Shown here piece by piece: positions 49,091 to 64,000 of a stretch of DNA of 64,000 nt (position 1 is its first letter; each line of letters begins with the position of its first letter). Origin of the DNA: Ursus arctos (taxonomy: Eukaryota; Chordata; Mammalia; Carnivora; Ursidae); NCBI RefSeq assembly GCF_023065955.2, contig NW_026622986.1, forward strand, positions 14,843,848-14,907,847, written 5' to 3'. The notes beneath the pieces are model-generated. The model searched no databases. It was not told the DNA's origin and saw only the letters and a program-made list of their open reading frames with translations. The translations under genes and the position numbers were made by a program.

Positions 49091-49361
49091 GCAATTCCCA
49101 CTATACCCTGTTGCGTTATAAGTGATTGAGTTAGCCAATTACTACTTCAGAGGACTTCTTTCAGAGTAAATAGCTAAGTACGTAAAAGGAGCTCCTGATG
49201 TATATTCCTTTTTTAAGAAATTTCTTTTGAGCCACCTTTGCAGTACACCATGTCTCTGCCCAGCATTGCATTTTAATGAGCATTATTATATTACTCCGTG
49301 CATATATCTGCTCTATTTTCTCAGCCGTGTTCTTTAAGAGTCAGGGCTGTGTCTCCTACCT

Positions 49362-49494
49362 CAGTGCTTCCCAAACATGAGTGCACATCATGGGCACTTC
49401 AGTCTCCCAGTGGGGTTCCCCCATTAGCATTTCTAAAACATTCCTTGGTTATATCAATGCTGCTGGTCTGGGGGCCACACTTTGAGAACCACTG
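49362..49494 (+). mobile_element. MER5A DNA transposon
   Basis: Inverted ends CAGTGCTTCCCAAAC and TTTGAGAACCACTG, with CAATGCTGCTGGTCTGGGG inside. Inserted into L2-like sequence. Confidence 0.88.
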
Positions 49495-49499
49495 TCTGC

Positions 49500-49940
49500 C
49501 TCTTTGCCCTTCCCCCCACCACAGTCCTCATCTTGCTGCTTACCACTTGGCTTAAATGTCCTCTCCTCTGGGAATCCTTCCTTGACTTCTGTTTTATTGA
49601 AACTGTTAGTTGTTCTCAAATGTCAGTGTGTGTAATAATCACCTGGGAGACTTGTTGACAAAGCAGATTACTGATTGAACTCAAGAACATGGATTTTTAG
49701 CAAGCGCGTTCGGTGTTAATGCAGATGATCCATGGATAGCAATTTGTGAAATATTGGCTTACAGAGTTGATTATGCGCTCGTCATTGCCATGACTGTATG
49801 TCGTATTTGCCTATGATTGTTTTTTATACCTTAGTGCCATTTTTTGTTTGTATGTCTCTCTCCTACTGGAATCCCTGAAGGGAAAGGACTGTGTCTTAGT
49901 CATAACTATAACTTAGTGCTTAGCACAATGCAGTGTTAAA
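49500..49940 (+). mobile_element. L2 3' region, interrupted by MER5A
   Basis: GGGAATCCTTCCTTGACTTC before the second MER5A. After it come GTTTGTATGTCTCTCTCCTAC, GGAAAGGACTGTGTCTTAG and TTAGTGCTTAGCACAATGCAG, the standard L2 3' sequence. Confidence 0.75.
49605..49763 (+). mobile_element. MER5A-like DNA transposon (second copy)
   Basis: TCTCAAATGTCAGTGTGTG, AATCACCTGGGAGACTTG and ATGATCCATGGATAGCA resemble a full but diverged MER5A 110 bp downstream of the first. Confidence 0.75.
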
Positions 49941-49944
49941 GAGC

Positions 49945-50142
49945 AATAGAGTGAGTACTGCCTGTGTAATTTAGTTATGTGACCTTGGAGGATTTAATCT
50001 CTCCTAGGCTCAGTTTCCCCTTTTATGCAATAGTGGTAGTAACACTTACATGCTATGGAAATTAGCTCTCAGGGTATGTGTAGTCTTTAGTATAGTAATT
50101 TACATACAGAATGTACCCACTAAATGGACACCATTACTATTG
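49945..50142 (+). mobile_element. MIR
   Basis: TTAGTTATGTGACCTTGGAG, CTAGGCTCAGTTTCCCC, and a 3' part with GTAGTAACACTTACATG. Confidence 0.75.
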
Positions 50143-50191
50143 TGGTGGTGGCTGTGTTATAGAAGAAACAAAATAATGTTTGAATTAATGA

Positions 50192-54485
<4,294 letters not shown>

Positions 54486-54540
54486 TGATACAACATTGGA
54501 ACTTAGTGTTATGCCAAAAGATGAAGACATTCTCCAAGTG
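54486..54540 (+). CDS. ARHGAP21: ARHGAP21 coding exon: end of PDZ domain
   Basis: A 55-nt exon in phase 2/0, with acceptor ATTTCAG before 54486 and a consensus donor GTAAGT at 54541. The first base completes the Ser codon begun in the previous exon. It then encodes DTTLELSVMPKDEDILQV. TLELSVMPK is the last PDZ strand (βF), and DEDILQV begins the linker that leads out of the domain. It is the last of the five exons that build the PDZ fold. With the four preceding ones, the domain of about 110 residues is spread over 30 kb. Confidence 0.96.
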
Positions 54541-55389
54541 GTAAGTTTTATTTACTCAAATATGCATTGTTCTATAGTCTCAAATGTTAATAAAAATCCT
54601 TTAAAGATGGAGGTGGAGTGACTATAAGATTCTTGGGGGGGAAAAGCCCCTTCTGGTTCATTGAGCAGAGTCTGGGATTCTCGACATTTTACCAAAAGAC
54701 AAATAAAAAAACAAAAAAACTATCGTCACTTTTTACAGTTAAGTGACATAAGAATGTTTTATGGATTTGACAGTGAACTTCTGTTGTTGCCATTTGGAAT
54801 GAGATTCCTAAAGAGTTTGCCCCGATGTTGCATCTTAGGTAGTCCTTTGACCTGAAGCCAAAGCTCAGGGTACAAGTGTATATCCCCAGGAATTAGAATC
54901 TCTTTTTTTCTTATGAGAACAGAAATTATGTGAAAGCCATTTCTTAATGTTTCAATATATATGACTGTTTGTAAATTAACCCACCAACCAGTTTTGGAAC
55001 AGTGTCAATTCATTCTGTTAGAAGTAAGGTTCACAATGAATGGAGTCTATACCTTACGGGAGAAATATGTCAGGGTCTTCAAGAGGAAATAAAACTATAT
55101 TGAAGACTTTAGCATTTAGCCTAAATTTTCCCCTCATTTTTAGAAAGAAAATGAATAGAATCCTTAACTCCTTTGTTGAGCTTAAATATTACTGAAAGTA
55201 AAAAAGAAGGTAATATATATGAATTTCATTCAAGAAAATAATACTTTTCCTGGTAATTTACTTTGCAGTTGTGTAGAATAAAACAGCATGATCAAAACCT
55301 TTCAAGGAACACACAAAAGCTGACCACTTCATCTAAGAAATGACAGTGGCCACTGAAAGTTGTGTTTTTAAAATTCTTTTTAGCAAATA

Positions 55390-55421
55390 ATTGTTTTGTT
55401 TTGTTTTTGTTTTTGTTTTAA
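55390..55421. repeat. (TTTTG)n-like tract
   Basis: GTTTTGTTTTGTTTTTG-type repeats; similar tracts lie at 258-288 and 36408-36452. Confidence 0.8.
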
Positions 55422-56478
55422 TTCGAGTACAACGGGGAACTCATGGAATCTTTGTGGTGGGAATGGAAGTGGTAGTCATGTTTTTCATTTGTAAGGCATT
55501 AATTTGAATTTAGTTCAACGTAAGTCCTAAGTAATCTGTAAACCTTTTTTCACAGAAATACCACTAAAGCCGATCCTAATGATTCAGTGTATTCATGTAA
55601 AATATGATGAACTGAAATCCATATAGATCCACCTTGTGTTTTCAAAGCAGGTGGATTTTATTTAGGAATGGCTTTCTCGTGCTAACAGATTACCCTTCTT
55701 AAGTACACAGTTCTTTTGGCATTGGGGCGTCTCAACAAGGAAGGTGCAACTCTCCGGGGTCGTTTTCCTAGGCGCAGAAAGCTAGCTATAGGGTACCTGC
55801 CCTGATAATTCAGCAGAGTGAGAGAGTGGCAGATACAATCACTAAAGGCAATGGGAGTCCCCAGATTAGAAATAAATGAGGGCGTTCACTCTTGCGTTCC
55901 TCGTAACACAAAGGACTGGGAGATGAGGCACAGATGTAGGGGAGGCTTTACCTTGAATCCTCCTTGACAATCCGATGACCCAAAGGCAGAATGCACTTCC
56001 AAAACAGAACTGTTCACTCATCCAGGAGACTCTTTCCTTGCCAAGGTGAAGGCGCCGGTGGTAGGCTGTTGAGAACAGCGCTCACTTCACAGCATGCCTG
56101 GCATTGTCCTGAACTCCTAGGGCAGGAATGGAGCACAGAATGGCCATCACGGCCAGCTGTGTGGTTCATGAAGAGCAGGAGCACTGGAAGGAATCGTCTA
56201 GTTTCACGAGCAGTGGAAAAGAAGGTTAATTCGTCTGTCGTGTTGTGTTTTAGTTAAGATATGTACATGTAAAACAAAGGCAAAATACAAAGTGTTGCAA
56301 ACGCAGGAAAAAATTGGCTCACTCGGGTGGCATGAGGACACAGATCTTCAGAGTTCATTAGTAAAGGGTTCGAGTAAAATCGTAATAAAATTTGTTTTTC
56401 AAACATGTTATTTGAATTATTTTAATCTTAAGAGGTGACAAGCATATGCCTTTCATGATAAAAGAAAACCTCACTTTT

Positions 56479-56678
56479 TTTTTTTTAAAGATTTTATTTA
56501 TTTATTTGACAGAGAGAGAGAGACAGCCAGCGAGAGAGGGAACACAAGCAGGGGGAGTGGGAGAGGAAGAAGCAGGCTCATAGCAGAGGAGCCTGATGTG
56601 GGGCTCGATCCCGTAACGCCGGGAACACGCCCTGAGCCGAAGGCAGATGCTTAACGACTGCGCCACCCAGGCGCCCCG
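56479..56678 (-). mobile_element. Can-SINE (young)
   Basis: T tail, AAAGATTTTATTTATT and CGCCACCCAGGCGCCCC. Perfect 16-bp duplication AGAAAACCTCACTTTT at 56463-56478 and 56679-56694. Confidence 0.96.
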
Positions 56679-56898
56679 AGAAAACCTCACTTTTAAACCC
56701 AGCCTGCATTCATATTTGAGCACACTACAATTCATGAGACAATCAAAGAAGTGCATATAATTAATGCCTACTATATGCATTTTTCCTAAAGGATTTTAGG
56801 ACTTGGCAACTTCTTTTCTGCATCAGTGTTTTTAGCTGGGACATCTGTGAGTGTCATTTTTTAAAGCTCTATAAAACATAAAGAGAATCTGGGATTTC

Positions 56899-57037
56899 TT
56901 TTTTTTTTTAATGATTTTTTATTATATTATGTTAGTCACCATACAGTACATCCCCGGTTTCCGATGTAAAGTTCGATGATTCATTAGTTGCGTATAACAC
57001 CCAGTGCACCATGCAATACGTGCCCTCCTTACTACCC
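56899..57037 (-). mobile_element. L1, carnivore type, 139-bp 3' fragment
   Basis: Reverse orientation, with the poly(A) as a T run at left, followed by TATAACACCCAGTGCACCATG and TGCCCTCCTTACTACCCATC typical of the carnivore L1 3' UTR. Perfect 12-bp duplication ATCTGGGATTTC at 56887-56898 and 57038-57049 shows a severely 5'-truncated insertion. Confidence 0.9.
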
Positions 57038-57139
57038 ATCTGGGATTTCAAAAACCACATGCAGAAATTCTTCCCTCTCACAGATGCTAGGGTTAAAATG
57101 TTCTGTAAGGGCCTTAACTATTTGCGTTGATCTGTTACC

Positions 57140-57172
57140 CACAGTATATGCTCTTTAAAGACATATACTGTG
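57140..57172. repeat. Perfect 11-bp inverted repeat (hairpin)
   Basis: Arms CACAGTATATG (57140-57150) and CATATACTGTG (57162-57172), with the 11-nt loop CTCTTTAAAGA between. Confidence 0.93.
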
Positions 57173-57502
57173 AGGTTGAATATTCATTGTAAAGAAAAAG
57201 TAAACATGAACATTTTTACAACCATTGTAAAAATTATTTACCCGAGTGGAGGCTTCTGGTAGTTTGTACGTGTTAGCCCGGGCAATGGCGGGACCGTGTG
57301 TCCATGGAGTTTTCTTTTCCCGAAGTGATGTATGCACCAAACTGTTCCAGAGGTGCTCTGCTCGTCTTTGAGAGGTGGCATGGAGAATTTAATTTGGTTT
57401 AAAGTTTGACTCATGTATGGATAAGTATATAATAATAAATTTGTAATTACAGATGATAATGATATAATATTGAAAAACATGAGGTAAAATTAAGACTAAT
57501 TT

Positions 57503-57694
57503 GGGGCGCCTGGGTGGCGCAGTCGTTAAAGCATCTGTTTTCGGCTCAGGGCGTAATCCCCGCGTTCTGGGATCAAGCCCCACATTGGGCTCCTCCGCTA
57601 GGAGCCTGCTTCTTCCTCTCCCACTCCCCCTGCTTGTGTTCCCTCTCTCGCTGGCTGACTCTCTGTCACATAAATAAATAAAATCTTTTAAAAA
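57503..57694 (+). mobile_element. Can-SINE (young)
   Basis: GGGGCGCCTGGGTGGCGCAG head to AAATAAATAAAATCTTTTA. Perfect 16-bp duplication AAAATTAAGACTAATT at 57487-57502 and 57695-57710. Confidence 0.96.
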
Positions 57695-58002
57695 AAAATT
57701 AAGACTAATTCATGGTGGTACCAAACTAGTGCTGGTAATAGAGCTGCTGTACTTGGCAGCCTCATTTGCGAAACCAAAGTATATTTTCTAGATTAACGAT
57801 ACGAGTAGTGTTACACTCCTTTTTAGTCATTTTTTTCACAGTATTTTATAACAGTATTTTAGACTCTGATATCTTAGACAGTTTCATGTTTTTAAGGTAT
57901 TATTACAAAATGAAAAATACTTTCTGTTCCATTTTCAAAGAAACAAAATGGTTTCATCACCCTTTCAAATGTTGGCTGTGCATGAATGAAATAGCCACCA
58001 CC

Positions 58003-58196
58003 TTGGGACGCCTGGGTGGCTCAGTGGGTTAAGCGTCTGCCTTCAACTCAGGTCATGATCTCAGGATCCTGGGATGGAGGCCCATGTCAGGCTCCCTGCT
58101 CCGCAAGGAGTCTGCTTCTCCCTCTGCACCTCCCCCCGCCCCCCCATGCTTTCTCTCTCACTCTCTCTCTCTCTGAAAGAAATAAATAAAATCTTA
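58003..58196 (+). mobile_element. Can-SINE
   Basis: Head GGGACGCCTGGGTGGCTCAG, C-rich then CT-repeat region, AAATAAATAAAATCT tail. Duplication TAGCCACCACC at 57992-58002 and 58197-58207. Confidence 0.95.
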
Positions 58197-58439
58197 TAGC
58201 CACCACCCATCAAGTCACCTCTAAACAGTGATGCTGACTAAAGAAAACCCTTCCTCGAATGGGTTCACGATAGAACTAGACCCGGCCCTTCTTTGCAGTG
58301 GATGCATCATGGTATTTTGTTAAGCAGCTGGCTCTGCCTACTCAAAGTTGAATTTTCGGTTGATCAGTTCTGATAGCTATCGAGATTGTTGGGTGTGTCT
58401 AGTGTTTGGCCAGGACACTCCGAGCCTACTTTGCGCTGT

Positions 58440-58680
58440 TTTGTGTCGAACACAGCAAGGCTAAACAGCTTTTCTAGGATGACAGGGAAAAAAGCAACGG
58501 CACCAGGACTTGGCCCGAGGCGGGTCTGAGACTAAAGTGTGTACTTTCAACTAGACCACAGTCCTTTACTGCCATCGGGTGCAGATGAGGAGATAAGTGG
58601 CTTAGCACAGTCACCCTGTTAGTATCAGAGCTGTTGTTCTAACTCATCTCTGGACTGCGTCCAGTGCTCAGCCACTCTGT
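58440..58680 (-). mobile_element. MIR-like sequence
   Basis: GCAGATGAGGAGATAAGTGG, CTTAGCACAGTCACCCTG and a degraded copy of similar pattern just upstream. Possibly two overlapping MIRs. Confidence 0.55.
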
Positions 58681-59382
58681 GAATATATTATTTAAATTAG
58701 AAAATGTAATTTAATCAAAGTTTTTCCTTAGATTTATTAGAATTACTTTCAAAACAATTATTTAATATGTTCCATAATCAGTACACTATTGTATTTAAAA
58801 TTAGGTACCCATTTGTCATGTGTGCGTGAAGGTGGTCCTGCCTAGAGTAGGGAAGCAAGAGTAGAAGTTCTGGAGGGTTCTTTCATATTTTGCAAGTTTG
58901 CATGTACTTTGTTCTTTTCTAGAAAAGTTACAAATAACTTAGAAAGTGATGAAGTACGCACACCATCTCCTTTTCCCACACCCCACTGTGGCACGTTTGG
59001 CATGTATTTTATTATACGGACAGACATGTAATTATTTTTTATTTTATCATAAGTGATGGTATTAAATTAATAGGTCAGCCTGTTAAAGGTGACTTGGTAG
59101 GGAGGAATTTCAACTTTACCAACTTAGTTATTCTGCAGGTTTTTTGGTGGGGTTTTTGGTTTGTTTTTACCATTTATTAAACAGTAATTATGTAATAATA
59201 ATAGTATTATAATAGTAATAGGTATGGTAATAGTGATTTTGATGCAACTCTACTAAAACTGAACTGGGAGATTATTTTAGGATTAAGTTACTGTTAGATA
59301 CTATACATACAGTCAAGATCCAGACTGTTAATATTAAATTATATTTAATATGCTCTTTACAATTTTAATTGCAAATGCAGAA

Positions 59383-59548
59383 TTCTTTTTTTGTTTTTGA
59401 GAGAGAAAGAGAGAAGGTGTGTGAGCGGGGCAGGGGGCAGAGGGAGAGAGAGACTCCTAAGCAGGCTCCACACCCAGGAGACCCCCACCCGGGACTCTTA
59501 TCTCATGACTCTGAAATGATGACCTGAGCCGAAATCAAGAGTCAGACT
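59383..59548 (-). mobile_element. Can-SINE, truncated by a second SINE
   Basis: GA-rich part and GAGCCGAAATCAAGAGTCAGAC are present, but the terminal head (GCTGAGCCACCCAGGCGCCCC) is missing where the next SINE begins. Confidence 0.86.
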
Positions 59549-59741
59549 TATTTTTTTTTTAAGATTTTATTTATTTTTAGAGAGAGAAAGCGAGCAAGAG
59601 CGGAGCGGGGAGAGACAGGGGGAGAGAGAGATTCTCAAGCAGACTCTGTGCTGAGCGCAGAGCCCAACTCGGGGGTCGATCTCAGGACCCCATCCGAAAC
59701 CAAGAGTCAGTCGCCAAACCAACTGTGCCACCCAGGCGCCC
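59549..59741 (-). mobile_element. Can-SINE
   Basis: T tail, AAGATTTTATTTATTTTTAG, GA-rich region and GTGCCACCCAGGCGCCC. Same orientation as, and abutting, the truncated copy to its left. Confidence 0.92.
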
Positions 59742-61285
59742 TGAGAATGAGGAACTTTTAAATAAATAGATAGATAAACAAGGTTTTTTAGTGTTCATGA
59801 GCTGTGAGAATTTGTAAGGAAATTGAATGCTCTTGAATGAATTCATGTTTTATTCATCTCAATTATATCTGCTTACGTTAGACAGTAGTACTCCTGTCTG
59901 CATAGGATATTCTCTTTAGTTAGTCTGCTGTTAATGCATGGTCCCTGTGTATGTATGTGAAGACCCACTTGGCATACCTTTACTCGGAAGTGGGGACCCA
60001 TGAATATAGGCTGTTTAGTATTTAGAGCTGTTACATAGGAATCTTAGAGATGTTTGAAATATGTCAGATATTTTTTCAAGTTTTCTTGGTTCCTGTCGTC
60101 TACTTTTATTATCCCCAAATTTGAATAAAGGAGGTATTTCTAAATTATGAGTTCTAAGACAGTATTTCCCAGCAGAAATTTCTAGTTGTATTAAAACCCC
60201 TTCGAAAAAAAAGGGTTTTATGGCCAAATAAGCTTGTCATTTCCCTTTGAATTTTGCAACATGCATTAATGTAGTAGAGGCTTTGAAAAGGCAAGAAGCC
60301 TGCCAGTCGGTCCTTCACTACATCGTTGAGCATAGAGAATGCTCTCCTCCTCCTCCCTTTCCGGCGATGCTTATTAAAATGGCACAACCACACTGTGGGA
60401 AATACTGAACCGGAGTGTTCACTCATCCAGACACAGTCTTCCTGCCATGGAAAAGTCTTGGTGTGAACATAATCAGCATCAAAAAGATAGTCTTGTCATG
60501 TCAGTGGCATAGAACCCAACGTGTATATTTTGACTGACTGTATCCAAGCCTGAAATATTATGGTGTGCATGTTTTCCTTTATCTACTCATTCAGCTTTCC
60601 CACCGCATCCTGGCTTATGTTCTCTAGTATTCAGTATAAGTTTTAAAGAATTCCTCTGGAAGTTATATTTTTATGTCCATTCAGTCATCATTTCCATAAG
60701 CCAGTAACACAGGAAAAAAGGTACTGTGGTGAAAGATCTTAATTTCTGAGCGAAACATATTTAATCAAACGGTCATCCTTTCTCCCCAAATCATAGTGTA
60801 AAGACGGTTTCCGTCAGCTCACAGCTTGTGGCCGTGTGTGAGTTACAGGGGAAGGAGGAGGTTGTACTATTTTAAATGCATAAGAGAGCATCCGTTTCGT
60901 CATCTGGAAGCAGAGATGGGAGACGCTCGGGGGAAATGAGAGACATCAATGTTGCTCTTGCGGAAGGGAGGCTCTGGGGCCCGTCATCAGACAGCAGCGC
61001 AGAGTGAAGAAAATAGCCCTTAGGAAAGCCTGTCACCAGATGTATTTTGCTTTCAGAAATGGTAGACAGCCCAAATAAGAACCAGATAAGAGCCCGAGAA
61101 AAAGATGCTCAGAAAGATACTGAAGTTATTCTTTATGCCTCACTGCCCTTTACTTCTCTTGGTACCTTCCAGAGAAATCAGTATAGATGTATTTTTAGCT
61201 TGCTGTTTCCAGCATCAATATGACAACATGATTCTGTCTTTGTATCAGTAAGCAGCTTCTACTATGTTTTCCTATTTTCTGCTAG

Positions 61286-61315
61286 CTACAGTTTACAAAG
61301 GATGTCACAGCTCTG
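61286..61315 (+). CDS. ARHGAP21: ARHGAP21 30-nt in-frame microexon (linker after PDZ)
   Basis: A 30-nt exon, phase 0/0, with acceptor TTTTCTGCTAG before 61286 and donor GTAAGA at 61316. It encodes LQFTKDVTAL, which in the full-length family protein joins the PDZ end (ILQV) to AYSQDAYLK. Because it is symmetrical and in frame, it can be skipped without disturbing the downstream protein; skipping would simply remove ten residues immediately C-terminal to the PDZ. The 6.7-kb upstream and 1.3-kb downstream introns contain no competing exon that I can see. Small size plus symmetry makes it a natural candidate for tissue-regulated splicing, but nothing in the sequence proves this. Confidence 0.93.
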
Positions 61316-62645
61316 GTAAGAAATCCACAGAAGCCATTTCCTTGCTTTTTAAGTAATGTTCTATAGACATTTGTAATAAGCCAACCTATTAAAACTGTGA
61401 GTTTGCTTAGAGAAACCCCTCCATAGTGTGATGTTAATCTTACTAATTTGCAGAATGTGTTTGTGAGATCTGATTTTTTTTTTTGTTTTTCTGTTTGTTT
61501 TCTCTTGAATCCTGTGCATAACTGGTGTTAAAACGTAACATTTACCTGTATGTGGATTTTTTTTTTTTTTTTTTAAGTATCTCACCCTCTCTCTTTCCCT
61601 GGTTCTTTGCTGTTATGTTTGTGGCTGCACTTGAGCTTTGCAAGCTGTCTAATGCAAAGACAGGCTATGATGATAGATGTGAATTAAGCTTGTTTTGATT
61701 AGGGGAGGATATGTAACGTGGTACCACACCTCACCGTCTCAGATGCTGACATTGTTCTCAGTTACATCAGTTCTGTTTTATTGCGTCTCTGTCTTTAATT
61801 TCAGTTATTTTGAAGTTTTGAAATACATTGCTAGATAATTTCATAAATAATGGGTAAAGAAGAATTTGAGCTGCATGCCTGCCTGTTAGTAATAGAGAAA
61901 TGTCTCCTCCTAGTAAGTAAAAGAGACCAAATAAATTTGTGCAATATAATTTTACATTAGCTTAAAATAAGAAATAAAAACTGTATACAGAAAGAAGAGT
62001 TACTTTTTTCATATTTTTGTGCCTTTAACTTTCATGTTCAATTTAAACATGCATGTTTTCTCTGATTTTTAAATATTAAAATATTTAGCATGGCTTAGGA
62101 CTTAATTTATCAAAATGGCTTACTTTTTAAGGACTCAGTAATCATTAATTGACCGGACATTGCTCAATATGTCACATTTAATTTATGCTAGCAGTAGTGC
62201 TTACAGTAAAAATGTATTTGGTTAAGATTTTTAATATCTTCACCTTCACTCTGGCAAAAGAGCAAAATGTTCTTTTGCTGAGATTTATCAGGCAGCCATT
62301 TAACCTGTCAAATACTGAAAGATCATAAAACTTGAATGGGGAAGATTTTAGAAGCCACAAGGCTGTCTCTAATTGGCTGGGGGAAAACCTGGTGTGTTTC
62401 AATCTTTTGAGAAAACAGGCAGTTGTAATTTATTTCTGCTGCAAATTCTACAATTTATTTGATTTCTGAAACACTAGCCCTTTTCTAAATGTGTGGAGCA
62501 TCCTTACGTTGTGTTTGCATGCTTGCTTTAGCGAATGTCATTTAGGAATAAGGTAGGGCGCAGTAAAATAAAGCAGTCCATTGCAAGAATGGAAATTGTT
62601 GTTCTTATGAATCTTAAATGACACTTTTTTCTCCTTTCCACGTAG
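61316..62645 (+). other. ARHGAP21 intron (1.3 kb)
   Basis: GTAAGA donor to CCACGTAG acceptor. AT-rich with a long T run at 61558-61575; no repeat family was recognised. It separates the 30-nt microexon from the large exon. Confidence 0.9.

Positions 62646-64000
<1,355 letters not shown>

Larger units (their letters stand above)
54541..61285 (+). other. ARHGAP21 intron (6.7 kb)
   Basis: Consensus GTAAGT donor to GCTAG acceptor. It contains Can-SINEs at 56479-56678, 57503-57694, 58003-58196 and a pair at 59383-59741, a short L1 tail at 56899-57037, MIR-like sequence at 58440-58680 and a perfect hairpin at 57140-57172. Nothing is recognised in 54541-56460, 58690-59380 and 59745-61285. Confidence 0.88.

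Noticed and set aside
48862..49138. Minus-strand Phe-rich frames as transmembrane peptides
   Set aside because: They are translations of the SINE and its A/C tail.

Overview
This window is mammalian nuclear DNA from a caniform carnivore. It holds the 5' coding part of one gene, ARHGAP21 (Rho GTPase-activating protein 21), on the + strand. About 20 tRNA-derived Can-SINEs identify the clade: their head reads GGCGCCTGGGTGGC, and they have CT-rich 3' parts and AATAAA/AAAATCTT tails. The abundant young form, with a GGCACAGCGGTTAAGCG-type head, points to an arctoid (bear, or possibly pinniped) rather than dog or cat. That last step is inference from memory of the subfamilies.

Gene layout: seven coding exons can be placed by reading frame and splice sites. 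They are 24348-24527, 24757-24781 (a 25-nt microexon), 50349-50441, 51962-52040, 54486-54540, 61286-61315 (a 30-nt in-frame microexon) and 62646-64000, where the last exon runs off the window. Together they encode about 605 codons without a stop: an N-terminal PDZ domain spread over five exons and 30 kb, then a long Ser/Pro/Arg-rich, probably disordered region. The first coding exon (about 20 residues in the family) lies upstream of the window; the PH and RhoGAP domains lie downstream.

Everything else is intron. 1-24347 is the 3' part of a large intron, and 24782-50348 is a 25.6-kb intron inside the PDZ coding region; the remaining introns are 0.2-6.7 kb. They are packed with interspersed repeats of several ages: ancient L2 and MIR; old L1M blocks, including two opposite-strand copies nested in each other; MER5A-like and another hAT-type DNA transposon; one MaLR-like LTR; a short carnivore L1 tail with target-site duplications; and Can-SINEs, several inserted into each other or back to back. 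There are no rRNA or tRNA genes, CRISPR arrays or bacterial features, and no second protein gene is visible. I found no previously undescribed system. The points worth a second look are the two microexons, the phosphosite-like cluster in the last exon, the nested insertions, two perfect hairpins, one diverged local duplication and one unassigned insertion.
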